From Hyphomicrobiales bacterium (GTDB lineage Bacteria > Pseudomonadota > Alphaproteobacteria > Rhizobiales > Xanthobacteraceae): a stretch of 6,825 nucleotides of DNA. Where the stretch lies: the NCBI GenBank assembly GCA_017304505.1, contig JAFKKQ010000382.1, positions 1 through 6,825 on the forward strand. The letters run 5' to 3'. Positions 1-5,698 of the stretch are shown piece by piece (the first letter of the stretch is position 1; the number at the start of each line of letters is the position of its first letter). The notes beneath the pieces are model-generated. The model ran no database searches. It saw only the letters and a program-made list of their open reading frames with translations, and was not told the origin of the DNA. Both the position numbers and the translations under genes were made by a program.

Positions 1-250
1 GCTGCTGACCGACGTTCCGGGTGTGCTCGACAAGTCGAAACAGCTCATCAAGGAAATGTCGGCGGCGGACGTGCGCCGCCTGATCGCCGACGGCACCATC
101 TCCGGCGGCATGATCCCCAAGGTCGAAACCTGTCTTTATGCGTTGGAAAAGGGAGTCGAGGGCGTGGTCATCCTCGACGGCCGGGTGCCGCACACCGTCC
201 TGCTCGAACTGTTCACCGACCACGGCGCCGGCACGCTGATCCATCGCTGA
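1..250 (+). CDS. argB: Acetylglutamate kinase, C-terminal part (5' end outside window)
   Basis: This is the last 82 residues of N-acetyl-L-glutamate kinase, which phosphorylates N-acetylglutamate in the cytoplasm in the second step of arginine (ornithine) synthesis. The reading frame is open from base 2 and ends at TGA 248-250. Seen directly: [10 protein letters not shown] at the left edge, then [13 protein letters not shown] with the family's conserved nucleotide-contacting lysine in GMIPK, then ILDGRVPH and an [14 protein letters not shown] ending. These are the hallmark C-terminal blocks of the amino acid kinase fold as found in ArgB. About 200 N-terminal residues lie upstream of the window. 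A GTG codon at 23 is internal, not a start, because the conserved residues before it are in the same frame. The next gene starts 4 bases after the stop, so the two may be co-transcribed. The identification is firm; arginine feedback sensitivity cannot be judged without the N-terminal part. Confidence 0.95.
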   Translation, partial: LLTDVPGVLDKSKQLIKEMSAADVRRLIADGTISGGMIPKVETCLYALEKGVEGVVILDGRVPHTVLLELFTDHGAGTLIHR

Positions 251-254
251 CATC

Positions 255-977
255 ATGGAACCTCGAAGCCGGCTGACCGCGCTCGGCCCGGGCATCCTCG
301 CGGCAACGTCGTTCGCGCTCTCCGACTCGTTCAGCAAGGTCGTCTTGAACGCCGGGTCGGACGTTCTGACGCTGTCGACCTTCCGCAGCCTGTTCAGTCT
401 CGTGGTGTTTTGGGCATGGCTGCGGCTCCGCCCGCCCGCCGTTGCGCACACGCCGCGGCAGCGCTGGATTTCGCTCGGCATCGGCGTGCTGTTTGCCGGC
501 ATCGTGTTCGGCCTGTTCAAGGCGATCGAGCTCGTCGGGGCTCAACCCGGCGCGATCGCGCTGGGCGGACTCTCGTTCGCACTGGGCGCCGCCGTCCTGC
601 GCACGGCGCTGATGCTCGCCACACGCGCGATGCTGCAGGGCGCGGACGCGCTGCTGATCTCGTGGTATTCGATCGTCTCGTCGACAGCCGTGTTCGCCGG
701 CGCGTCGCTGGTGACTTGGAACTGGAATTCGCCGCAAGGCGCCTATGGCTGGTTCGCGCTCGTGCTCGTCGGCGTCATGGTGACGATCGCCGTGATCACG
801 CTGTTCGAATCGATCCATCGCATCGGAGCGTTTCGCAGCGCCCTGATCATGAACCTTGAGCCGCTGCTGGCAACGGCGATCAGCGCGCCTCTGCTCGGCG
901 AAATCATCACGCCGCTGCAGGCCCTCGGCGGCGCCGTCATGCTGGGTGCGCTGGTGGCGTTTCAACTGCGGCGCTGA
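255..977 (+). CDS. DMT/EamA-family membrane transporter, apparently missing two internal helices
   Basis: Inner-membrane protein of the drug/metabolite transporter superfamily (240 residues); the substrate cannot be assigned. Hydrophobic stretches lie near residues 11-31, 37-58, 71-93, 99-123, 130-152, 163-185, 192-214 and 219-238, about eight helices. EamA-type features are the opening GPGILAATSFALSD segment, a TLSTFRS block in helix 2, and the second-repeat ending NLEPLLATAIS-PLLGE followed by PLQALGGA. Family members usually have about 300 residues and ten helices in two EamA repeats. Here the end of helix 3 (IELVGAQP, residues 91-98) runs directly into a segment that looks like the first helix of the second repeat (GAIALGGLSFALGA). 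Helices 4 and 5 of the first repeat therefore seem to be absent, with the frame kept. The ATG is 4 bases after the argB stop and has no clear Shine-Dalgarno, which fits translational coupling. The family call is good; whether it still transports is unknown. Confidence 0.85.
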   Translation: MEPRSRLTALGPGILAATSFALSDSFSKVVLNAGSDVLTLSTFRSLFSLVVFWAWLRLRPPAVAHTPRQRWISLGIGVLFAGIVFGLFKAIELVGAQPGAIALGGLSFALGAAVLRTALMLATRAMLQGADALLISWYSIVSSTAVFAGASLVTWNWNSPQGAYGWFALVLVGVMVTIAVITLFESIHRIGAFRSALIMNLEPLLATAISAPLLGEIITPLQALGGAVMLGALVAFQLRR

Positions 978-1017
978 CGCAACCCGTCGGCGCGCGTGCA
1001 GTCTCAGGACTGTTGCG
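978..1017. terminator. Nested inverted repeats between convergent genes; possible weak terminator
   Basis: The transporter (stop at 977) and the iron-sulfur gene (stop codon complement at 1004-1006) converge with 26 bases between them. CAGTC at 999-1003 and GACTG at 1008-1012 can form a short stem with a 4-base loop over the iron-sulfur stop codon. CGCAAC at 978-983 pairs with GTTGCG at 1012-1017 as an alternative outer stem sharing base 1012. There is no T-tract on either side, so this is not a standard intrinsic terminator. It is noted only as the sole structure found at the convergent junction. Confidence 0.2.
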
Positions 1018-2386
1018 GCACCGCAGGAGCCGGAGCCTCCGGCGGCCTCACGATCGGAGCCTTGTGGCCTTGCAGCGGCAACGGCTGGTCGCCCAGGATC
1101 GCCTCGGCGATCACCTTGCGCGCGGTGTCGAGATTCACCCCATGACGCTTCATCAGATCCGAGGTGTCGGCGACGATCGCGTCGATATCCTGCTTGATCT
1201 TCAGCGTCTTGTAGTGATCCTCCTGCTGGAGGCCCATGCTCGCGCCGACAATCTCCAGCACGTTGACGATCTTGAACGGCCAGTCGCGTTCGTGCGCGCA
1301 GAACTCGCGATGGTCGGAGTGGTAGACCGTCACCAGCGCATCGACACCGGCGGCACGCGCCGCCTCAAGCTCGCGAAGATGCATGTCGCGCTTGAACGCC
1401 GGCAGCGTCGCGAGGTTGTTGCTCTGCAAGCCGATGGCCGGCACATCGAGACGAACGACCTGAACGCCGGGCACGGCGAGCAGCAGTTCCTCGGCCGCCT
1501 CCGCCACGCCGGGCACGCCCGGATGACGATGCAGCGCAACCTTCATGGCGACGCGCTCGCGCAGGAACGGCCGGATCGACTCCATATTGCGATGCAGGAA
1601 CCGCATGAACGGCGTCATGTCGAACGGCTTCTCGCCGGTCGCACGCTCGAACGTCGGCAGCATGTTCTCGGTGAATTGCACGAAGCAGCTCGGGCACCAG
1701 GCCAGCACCTCGCCGGTCTTCGACTGCGCGAGCTTGTTGATGGTGTTGCTGGCGAAGCGCGACGACGTCTCGGTGTCGCCGGTGCGCAACTGCACCACGC
1801 CGCAGCAATGGGACGGGCCGCCCATCACCTTATAGCTCGTGCCGATCACATCCATGATGTCGAGGCACAGCAGCGCGATGTGCGGCGTCTTGAGCACGTT
1901 GCAGCCGGTGTAGAACACCACATCGGGAAGCTCGGCGTTTTCCGGCTCGGGCTTGCTGGGTGGCTTCTGTCCCAGCCGCTCCAGGATGTCGCTGGTCAAC
2001 TGCAGCTTCGACAGCGTGCCGACGTTCTCGCTGACCTTGCGGAAATCCTGGACTCCCTTCTTGCGGCGCTCCTGCGGATCGTTGTTGCGCGCCATCGCGA
2101 GCCGCGCCATCGCCAGCAGAAAGCGCGGGTTGACACCGTAGTCGCACGCCTTGATGCAATCGCCGCTCAGCATGCAGACCTTGGCCCACTTCTCCGACGC
2201 TTCGGGACCACGGCCGAACCGCAGGATGTCGAGCACGCCGGAAACGACCGCCTCCGGTTCCGTATCGGCAAAACCGCCCGGCCCAACGGTCGGGCAGGCT
2301 CTGACACAAGCACCGCATTTGGTGCAGGCGTCGAGCATATCGTCAACGCGACTCGTGAGAGCGTCTTCAAATCCGATCGTTTCCAT
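1004..2386 (-). CDS. Heterodisulfide-reductase-like (Fe-S)-binding protein with one intact CCG domain
   Basis: 460-residue protein combining a HdrC-like N-terminal ferredoxin region with HdrB-like cysteine-rich (CCG) regions. Such proteins usually pass electrons within cytoplasmic or membrane-associated oxidoreductases. Residues 21-31 carry a complete C-x2-C-x2-C-x3-CP [4Fe-4S] motif (CTKCGACVRACP). The second ferredoxin motif, residues 71-81, reads CMLSGDCIKAC, with serine 74 where the second cysteine is expected. One full CCG module follows: C162, C194-C195-G196 and C231-x2-C234. The expected second CCG module (about 284-363) keeps the fold-type sequence but has lost the canonical cysteines, showing HRHPG, QSNN and HSDHREFC instead. 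A LAMAR-LAMAR duplication (residues 91-100, bases 2087-2116, 13 of 15 bases alike) lies after the second motif; the C-terminus is proline-rich. The start at 2386 was chosen because the codons just upstream end in A/T, unlike the gene; an in-frame ATG at 2401 is possible, and neither has a good Shine-Dalgarno. The gene is 155 bases from its upstream neighbour, so it may have its own promoter. Its partner is unknown. Confidence 0.85.
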   Translation of the reverse strand: METIGFEDALTSRVDDMLDACTKCGACVRACPTVGPGGFADTEPEAVVSGVLDILRFGRGPEASEKWAKVCMLSGDCIKACDYGVNPRFLLAMARLAMARNNDPQERRKKGVQDFRKVSENVGTLSKLQLTSDILERLGQKPPSKPEPENAELPDVVFYTGCNVLKTPHIALLCLDIMDVIGTSYKVMGGPSHCCGVVQLRTGDTETSSRFASNTINKLAQSKTGEVLAWCPSCFVQFTENMLPTFERATGEKPFDMTPFMRFLHRNMESIRPFLRERVAMKVALHRHPGVPGVAEAAEELLLAVPGVQVVRLDVPAIGLQSNNLATLPAFKRDMHLRELEAARAAGVDALVTVYHSDHREFCAHERDWPFKIVNVLEIVGASMGLQQEDHYKTLKIKQDIDAIVADTSDLMKRHGVNLDTARKVIAEAILGDQPLPLQGHKAPIVRPPEAPAPAVPQQS

Positions 2387-2415
2387 GTAAGTAGAATACA
2401 TCAAATCAAGGATGG

Positions 2416-2451
2416 TTGCGAGTAGCCTTTCGTCGTTGTGAAGTCTCGCAA
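2416..2451. repeat. 7-bp inverted repeat upstream of the iron-sulfur gene
   Basis: TTGCGAG at 2416-2422 is matched by its reverse complement CTCGCAA at 2445-2451, with a 22-base spacer. The arms are 29 bases apart start to start, close to three helical turns. The repeat lies 30-65 bases upstream of the chosen iron-sulfur start, where a regulator could bind two half-sites on the same DNA face. No convincing -10/-35 pair was found around it. A chance match of this size is possible, so an operator role is inference only. Confidence 0.3.
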
Positions 2452-2473
2452 ATCCAGCGCGCCGCATGCTGTT

Positions 2474-2501
2474 TGCGGTGCAACACACCCACCGCACCGC
2501 A
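2474..2501. repeat. GC-rich stem-loop in the leader between the 123-aa gene and the iron-sulfur gene
   Basis: TGCGGTGC at 2474-2481 pairs perfectly with GCACCGCA at 2494-2501 around a 12-base loop rich in A and C. On the minus strand it sits about 40 bases after the 123-residue gene's stop. It could slow polymerase or stabilise the upstream message's 3' end. No run of T follows on the minus strand, so it does not look like a standard intrinsic terminator. Confidence 0.35.
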
Positions 2502-2527
2502 GATACCAGCCGGCAGATACCAGCCGG
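2500..2527. repeat. Perfect 14-bp tandem duplication (CAGATACCAGCCGG x2)
   Basis: Two exact head-to-tail copies of CAGATACCAGCCGG occupy 2500-2513 and 2514-2527, in non-coding DNA between two minus-strand genes. The first base pair of the array is shared with the end of the adjacent stem-loop. Exact 14-base identity points to a recent slippage duplication or to repeated protein-binding sites. The copies fall 14 bases apart, which is not a whole number of helical turns, so slippage is the simpler reading. Confidence 0.8.
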
Positions 2528-2541
2528 CGCGTCCGCGATGT

Positions 2542-2913
2542 TCACGAGCGGTTTTCGGGAATCTCCGCGGGAATTTTGGCAAGCTCGAATTCGAAGCTCG
2601 TCTGCAAGTCCTCGACCTGTTCGCGCGACAGCCACATCGCCGACCACCCAAGTCCCGGATGCTGCATCGCAAAAGCTATCGCCGCGCGATCGAGCGCAGC
2701 CTTCACGCTCCACAGCAGATTATCGCTGTGATGCAGTTGCGCCGGATCGTCCGGCGGCTCGGCGGGATGGATCGGTATCATCTGCGCCCGCGCCGCGGCC
2801 AGATCGCGAATCAATGCATCGACGGCGTCGGCCGGCAACTCCACCGATGAACCGTCGATAATGCACGTCAGCCGCGCGCCGTCGGGCGCGAGCTGCAACT
2901 GGACCGGCTGCAT
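2542..2913 (-). CDS. Hypothetical protein, 123 residues, unrecognised
   Basis: I do not recognise this family. The start at 2913 is well supported: GGAG stands 7 bases upstream on the minus strand, and 35 bases separate it from the stop of the Gfo/Idh/MocA gene, so the two are probably one transcript. The protein is soluble and acidic overall. The N-terminal third alternates hydrophobic and polar residues like beta strands (VQLQL, ARLTCIIDG, SSVELP). A helix-like stretch follows at 28-45, ending in RAQM, then a proline-rich linker (PIHPAEPPDDP, 47-57). The C-terminal half looks helical, with HHSDNLLWSVKAALDRAA at 61-78 and LSREQVEDLQTSFEFELA at 95-112. There is a single cysteine (C17) and no metal-binding or nucleotide-binding motif, signal peptide or membrane segment. 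Its place between a dehydrogenase and an iron-sulfur protein suggests an accessory or regulatory role in the same pathway, which is inference. Confidence 0.75.
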   Translation of the reverse strand: MQPVQLQLAPDGARLTCIIDGSSVELPADAVDALIRDLAAARAQMIPIHPAEPPDDPAQLHHSDNLLWSVKAALDRAAIAFAMQHPGLGWSAMWLSREQVEDLQTSFEFELAKIPAEIPENRS

Positions 2914-2948
2914 GGAGGCACTCCACTCAAGATGAGACGTAGCGGCGT

Positions 2949-4112
2949 TCAAGGCACCGCAACCTGATGCCGCAATTCGATTTCCCGGCCGGATCGCGAC
3001 GACTCGATGGCGGCGAGACATACCTCGAGATTGGCGAGCCCCCATCGGCCATCGTGAATCGGCTTGGCGCGACCGGCAATAACAGCGGCGAATTCGTCCA
3101 GCACCAGGTCGCGCGGGCTTCGGTCGGTCGGCACCGCGATCTCCTCGCGGCCCGCCTCCGAGTAGACATAAAGCCCGTCCGGCGATTGCCGGATGGCGCC
3201 GCGCTCGCAACTGACGAGCGTCAGGCCGAAGTGCGGCTGATGCGGCGCGTTCGCCGGAATGGCGTTGACGGCGCGCTTGCGCTTGGCTGCAAGTTCCTCG
3301 GCCGGCGACAGCCCGGCGGATGCACGGCGCACCGGAACGCGCTTGGAGAGCGGCTCGACAAAACCCCATTCGGTGACGTCGGCTACCAGCTCCATTGTCG
3401 AGAAATAGCCATAACCGTTGTAGACGGCGGTCGCGGCGGCGCCGTCCTCGAATTGCAGCGCGACGACATGGGCGCCGATAGACGATCGCTCCGGGTCCCA
3501 GTCGAACGTCGTGGCGCGCACGCTGCGCACCAGCCCGCCGCCGAGCAACCGCAGAATATCAAACTGATGCGAACCCTGCCGAAAGGTCACGCCACCGCCC
3601 TGCCCAACATCCAACTCATCGGGGCGGCGCGGGCGATAGATCCAGTCGGTAAAATTCCAGGTGTTGATCATGCGCACACGGCCGAGCCGACCCGAGCCGA
3701 CGATGTCGCGCATCGCCTGGATCGGACGGTCGTAACTGTGCGAATGGCCGCACAACAGAACGACGCCCGCCCTCGCCGCATCCGCCACCATCTGCTGCCC
3801 TTGTTCGAGTCGGATCGCCATCGGCTTCTCGGTCAGGACGTGCTTCCTGGCCGCGAAGGCGAGCGCGGCGTGTTGCGGATGCAACTCGGTGGGCGTTGCG
3901 ATGTAAACGGCGTCGATGCCACCGTCCGCCAGCATCGACGGCAGATCGGCAAAGCCCGGCACGCCGCACTCGCGGGCAACGGCCTCGCGCGTCTGCGTCA
4001 CAGGCTCGGCGATGGCGGCAAGCCGAAACACGTCATGGCCGCGAATGGCAGGCAAAAACGCCCGGCCGGCGGCCCCGATTCCCGCCACTCCGATTCGAAT
4101 CGTATTCGCCAT
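2949..4112 (-). CDS. Gfo/Idh/MocA-family NAD(P)-dependent oxidoreductase, possible dihydrodiol dehydrogenase
   Basis: 387-residue cytoplasmic dehydrogenase; usual length for the family. The N-terminal Rossmann domain shows GVAGIGAAG (8-16) for dinucleotide binding, then DAVYIATPTELHPQHA (67-82). The signature EKP is at 95-97, with K96 the conserved catalytic lysine. In the C-terminal catalytic domain, QGSHQFDILRLLGG (179-192) carries the conserved H-x2-D pair (H182, D185). Known members oxidise sugars, inositols and, in phthalate degradation, cis-4,5-dihydrodiols. The divergent neighbour is a phthalate-type Rieske oxygenase, so a diol or related ring alcohol made by that enzyme is a reasonable substrate; this is inference, as sequence alone does not separate sugar from diol enzymes here. 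The start at 4112 is supported by GGAGGG about 10 bases upstream on the minus strand. The frame stays open far upstream, but that extension is antisense to the oxygenase gene and is not coding. Confidence 0.9.
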   Translation of the reverse strand: MANTIRIGVAGIGAAGRAFLPAIRGHDVFRLAAIAEPVTQTREAVARECGVPGFADLPSMLADGGIDAVYIATPTELHPQHAALAFAARKHVLTEKPMAIRLEQGQQMVADAARAGVVLLCGHSHSYDRPIQAMRDIVGSGRLGRVRMINTWNFTDWIYRPRRPDELDVGQGGGVTFRQGSHQFDILRLLGGGLVRSVRATTFDWDPERSSIGAHVVALQFEDGAAATAVYNGYGYFSTMELVADVTEWGFVEPLSKRVPVRRASAGLSPAEELAAKRKRAVNAIPANAPHQPHFGLTLVSCERGAIRQSPDGLYVYSEAGREEIAVPTDRSPRDLVLDEFAAVIAGRAKPIHDGRWGLANLEVCLAAIESSRSGREIELRHQVAVP

Positions 4113-4131
4113 TTCGGCGCAACCCTCCGCC

Positions 4132-4146
4132 GCTGGCCACGCCAGC
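4132..4146. promoter_or_regulatory. Palindrome in the divergent intergenic region; candidate operator
   Basis: The 81 bases between the oppositely directed oxidoreductase (start 4112) and oxygenase (start 4194) must hold the promoters of both transcripts. GCTGGC at 4132-4137 and GCCAGC at 4141-4146 form a perfect 6-3-6 palindrome centred at 4139. That is 27 bases from one start codon and 55 from the other. A second, shorter palindrome, GAGT-AA-ACTC, lies at 4154-4163. A dimeric repressor or activator bound here could control both directions. I could not pick convincing -10/-35 boxes, and no regulator gene is in the window. Confidence 0.35.
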
Positions 4147-4193
4147 AGACCCAGAGTAAACTCAACGCGGTAGCCTGAACAGGAGATCACGCC

Positions 4194-5483
4194 ATGCTCA
4201 CGGCGGAGCAAAACGAGTTGCTCACCCGCGTCGGCCCTGGGACGCCGTGCGGCGCGATGATGCGCCGCTACTGGCATCCGATCGCAGCGGCATCCGAGCT
4301 TGACGGCCGGAAGTGGAACAAGCGCGTGCGGCTTCTCGGCGAAGACCTCGTGCTGTTCCGCGACAGGCAGGGGCGGTTCGGCCTCATCACCGAGCAGTGC
4401 CCTCACCGGCGCGCCTCGCTCGCCTACGGCATCCCGACCGAGGACGGCATCCGCTGCCCCTATCACGGCTGGGAGTTCGGCCATTCGGGTCAGTGCCTCG
4501 CACAGCCGAACGAGCCGGAAAAAAGCGCGTTCCGCCACAAGATCAAGACGCCGGCCTATGCGGTCGAGGAAATGGGCGGACTGTTCTGGGCCTATATGGG
4601 CCCGGCGGAAAGCAAGCCGCTGCTGCCGCGCATCGACGGCTTCGTGACCGATGGCACCATCCGCATGCTCGGCCGCACGCTGGTGCCCGCAAACTGGCTG
4701 CAGATCATGGAGAACTCGCTCGACCCGATCCACACCGAATGGCTGCACGGGCACACCTACGAGTTCATCAAGGAGCAGCAGGGCCAGGGTCACAAGGTTG
4801 CGATCAGCGCGCGCCACGAGAAGATCGCGTTCCGCGAATTCGAGCATGGCATCACCAAGCATCGCCTGCTCGCCGGCCACTCCGAGGATTCCGACGACTG
4901 GAAGGTCGGCCACCCGGTGGTGTTCCCCAACATCCTGTCGGTCGGCAACGGCGACGAGACGTCGCGCTACTACGCCTTCCAGATCCGGGTACCGGTGGAC
5001 GACACCCACACGATGCATCTCTGGTACACGGCCTACGTGCCGCCGAAGGACGAAGCGGTGCCGCAGCACCTGCTCGACAAGGTTCATGTCTATGACGTGC
5101 CGCTCTACGACGAGCACGGCGAATTCATCATGGACAACATCGACGGTCAGGACTTGGCGATGTGGGTGACGCAAGGCGCCATCGCCGACCGCACGCAGGA
5201 GAACCTCGGTGCTTCCGACAACGGCGTGGCGCTCTATCGCCGCGTGCTCCGCCGCGAGATCAAGAAGGTCGAGGAAGGCGTCGATCCGATGTTCACCTTC
5301 CGCGACCCGGCGAAAAACCAGCGCATTGATTTGCCCAACGAGCGCAAGAAACACCACAACAGCGAGGGCATCCGAAGCTGGATCATGCGCACGCACGCGG
5401 CCTATTCGCCGATCGCCGAGGACGTGATCCGCATTTTCGACAAGCACAAACCGGCGCCGACGCCGCTGCGCGCGGTGAGTTAG
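4194..5483 (+). CDS. Rieske non-heme iron ring-hydroxylating oxygenase, alpha subunit (phthalate 4,5-dioxygenase type)
   Basis: 429-residue oxygenase component that uses O2 and electrons from a separate reductase to hydroxylate an aromatic ring or remove an O- or N-alkyl group. The N-terminus (NELLTRVGPGTPCGAMMRRY) is the typical opening of the phthalate dioxygenase group. The Rieske [2Fe-2S] site is C69-P-H71 and C88-P-Y-H91, spaced normally. The mononuclear iron site is in ENSLDPIHTEWLH (173-185): D177 is the conserved bridging aspartate, and H180 and H185 are iron ligands. The third ligand is probably an aspartate in DGQDLAMW (D320 most likely). A C-terminal block QGAIADRTQENLGASDNG (327-344) also matches this group. 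AGGAG at 4181-4185, 8 bases before ATG, supports the start. No beta subunit, ferredoxin or reductase gene follows within the window; this group is usually alpha-only with a dedicated reductase. The family is firm. The substrate is not known; phthalate, a substituted benzoate or an aryl ether are equally open. Confidence 0.93.
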   Translation: MLTAEQNELLTRVGPGTPCGAMMRRYWHPIAAASELDGRKWNKRVRLLGEDLVLFRDRQGRFGLITEQCPHRRASLAYGIPTEDGIRCPYHGWEFGHSGQCLAQPNEPEKSAFRHKIKTPAYAVEEMGGLFWAYMGPAESKPLLPRIDGFVTDGTIRMLGRTLVPANWLQIMENSLDPIHTEWLHGHTYEFIKEQQGQGHKVAISARHEKIAFREFEHGITKHRLLAGHSEDSDDWKVGHPVVFPNILSVGNGDETSRYYAFQIRVPVDDTHTMHLWYTAYVPPKDEAVPQHLLDKVHVYDVPLYDEHGEFIMDNIDGQDLAMWVTQGAIADRTQENLGASDNGVALYRRVLRREIKKVEEGVDPMFTFRDPAKNQRIDLPNERKKHHNSEGIRSWIMRTHAAYSPIAEDVIRIFDKHKPAPTPLRAVS

Positions 5484-5494
5484 GCGCGGGCATC

Positions 5495-5698
5495 ATGGGC
5501 GACACATCGAATATCCCCGAAAGCATTCGGCTGGCCGCCGAGCAGCATGGGCTCGGACGCGCGCTGGACTTATTTCCCGAAATCGTGAAAGCCGCGGCCG
5601 AGCGTGGCCTCAAGCCGCTCGGCAACCATCGGGACGTTTCGTCGCTGATGGCGCCCGCGCCCATCTTCAATCCCGCCCGTTTCGATCACCACAAATGA
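5495..5698 (+). CDS. Small hypothetical protein, 67 residues, between oxygenase and amidase
   Basis: I do not recognise this family. The gene starts 11 bases after the oxygenase stop and its stop overlaps the amidase start in an ATGA, so it is very likely a real operon member rather than a chance frame. The ribosome site is weak (only AGG/GCGGG just upstream), suggesting coupled translation. Residues 7-40 look like two amphipathic helices (IPESIRLAAEQHGLGRALDL and FPEIVKAAAERGLKPL), with the FPE turn between them. Residues 41-67 look extended, with prolines and a His/Asp-rich end (FDHHK). There are no cysteines and no membrane segment. Small helical proteins next to amidase-signature enzymes can be partner subunits (GatC with GatA, AtzG with AtzE). 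I see no clear motif of either here, so a partner role is a hypothesis from position and size. A small oxygenase-associated protein is the alternative. Confidence 0.7.
   Translation: MGDTSNIPESIRLAAEQHGLGRALDLFPEIVKAAAERGLKPLGNHRDVSSLMAPAPIFNPARFDHHK

Noticed and set aside
213..965. 250-codon minus-strand frame opposite the transporter
   Set aside because: Low-complexity Arg/Glu/Asp/Gln-rich translation, antisense to a clearly hydrophobic membrane protein frame.
1013..2425. 470-codon + strand frame opposite the iron-sulfur gene
   Set aside because: The composition is typical of an antisense shadow (rich in Arg, His, Leu, Ala), with no recognisable domain. The minus-strand frame carries intact cysteine motifs.
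2380..2440. Possible sigma-70 promoter on the minus strand (TTGCGA ... GCTACT, or TATTCT near the start codon)
   Set aside because: The hexamers match poorly, the first pair has a 19-base spacer, and TATTCT is too close to the start codon, so no promoter is called.
2387..2713. N-terminal extension of the iron-sulfur protein up to a start at 2713
   Set aside because: It would overlap the 3' end of the 123-residue gene and read through the 14-bp duplication. The extra residues have no family resemblance and unlike codon use, and family homology begins near METIGFEDAL.
4113..5447. Long open minus-strand extension of the oxidoreductase frame, antisense to most of the oxygenase gene (832 codons in total)
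   Set aside because: The extension is Arg/His/Val-rich with no family motif, overlaps a clear Rieske oxygenase on the other strand, and the oxidoreductase has a good start and ribosome site at 4112. It is a GC-rich mirror frame.
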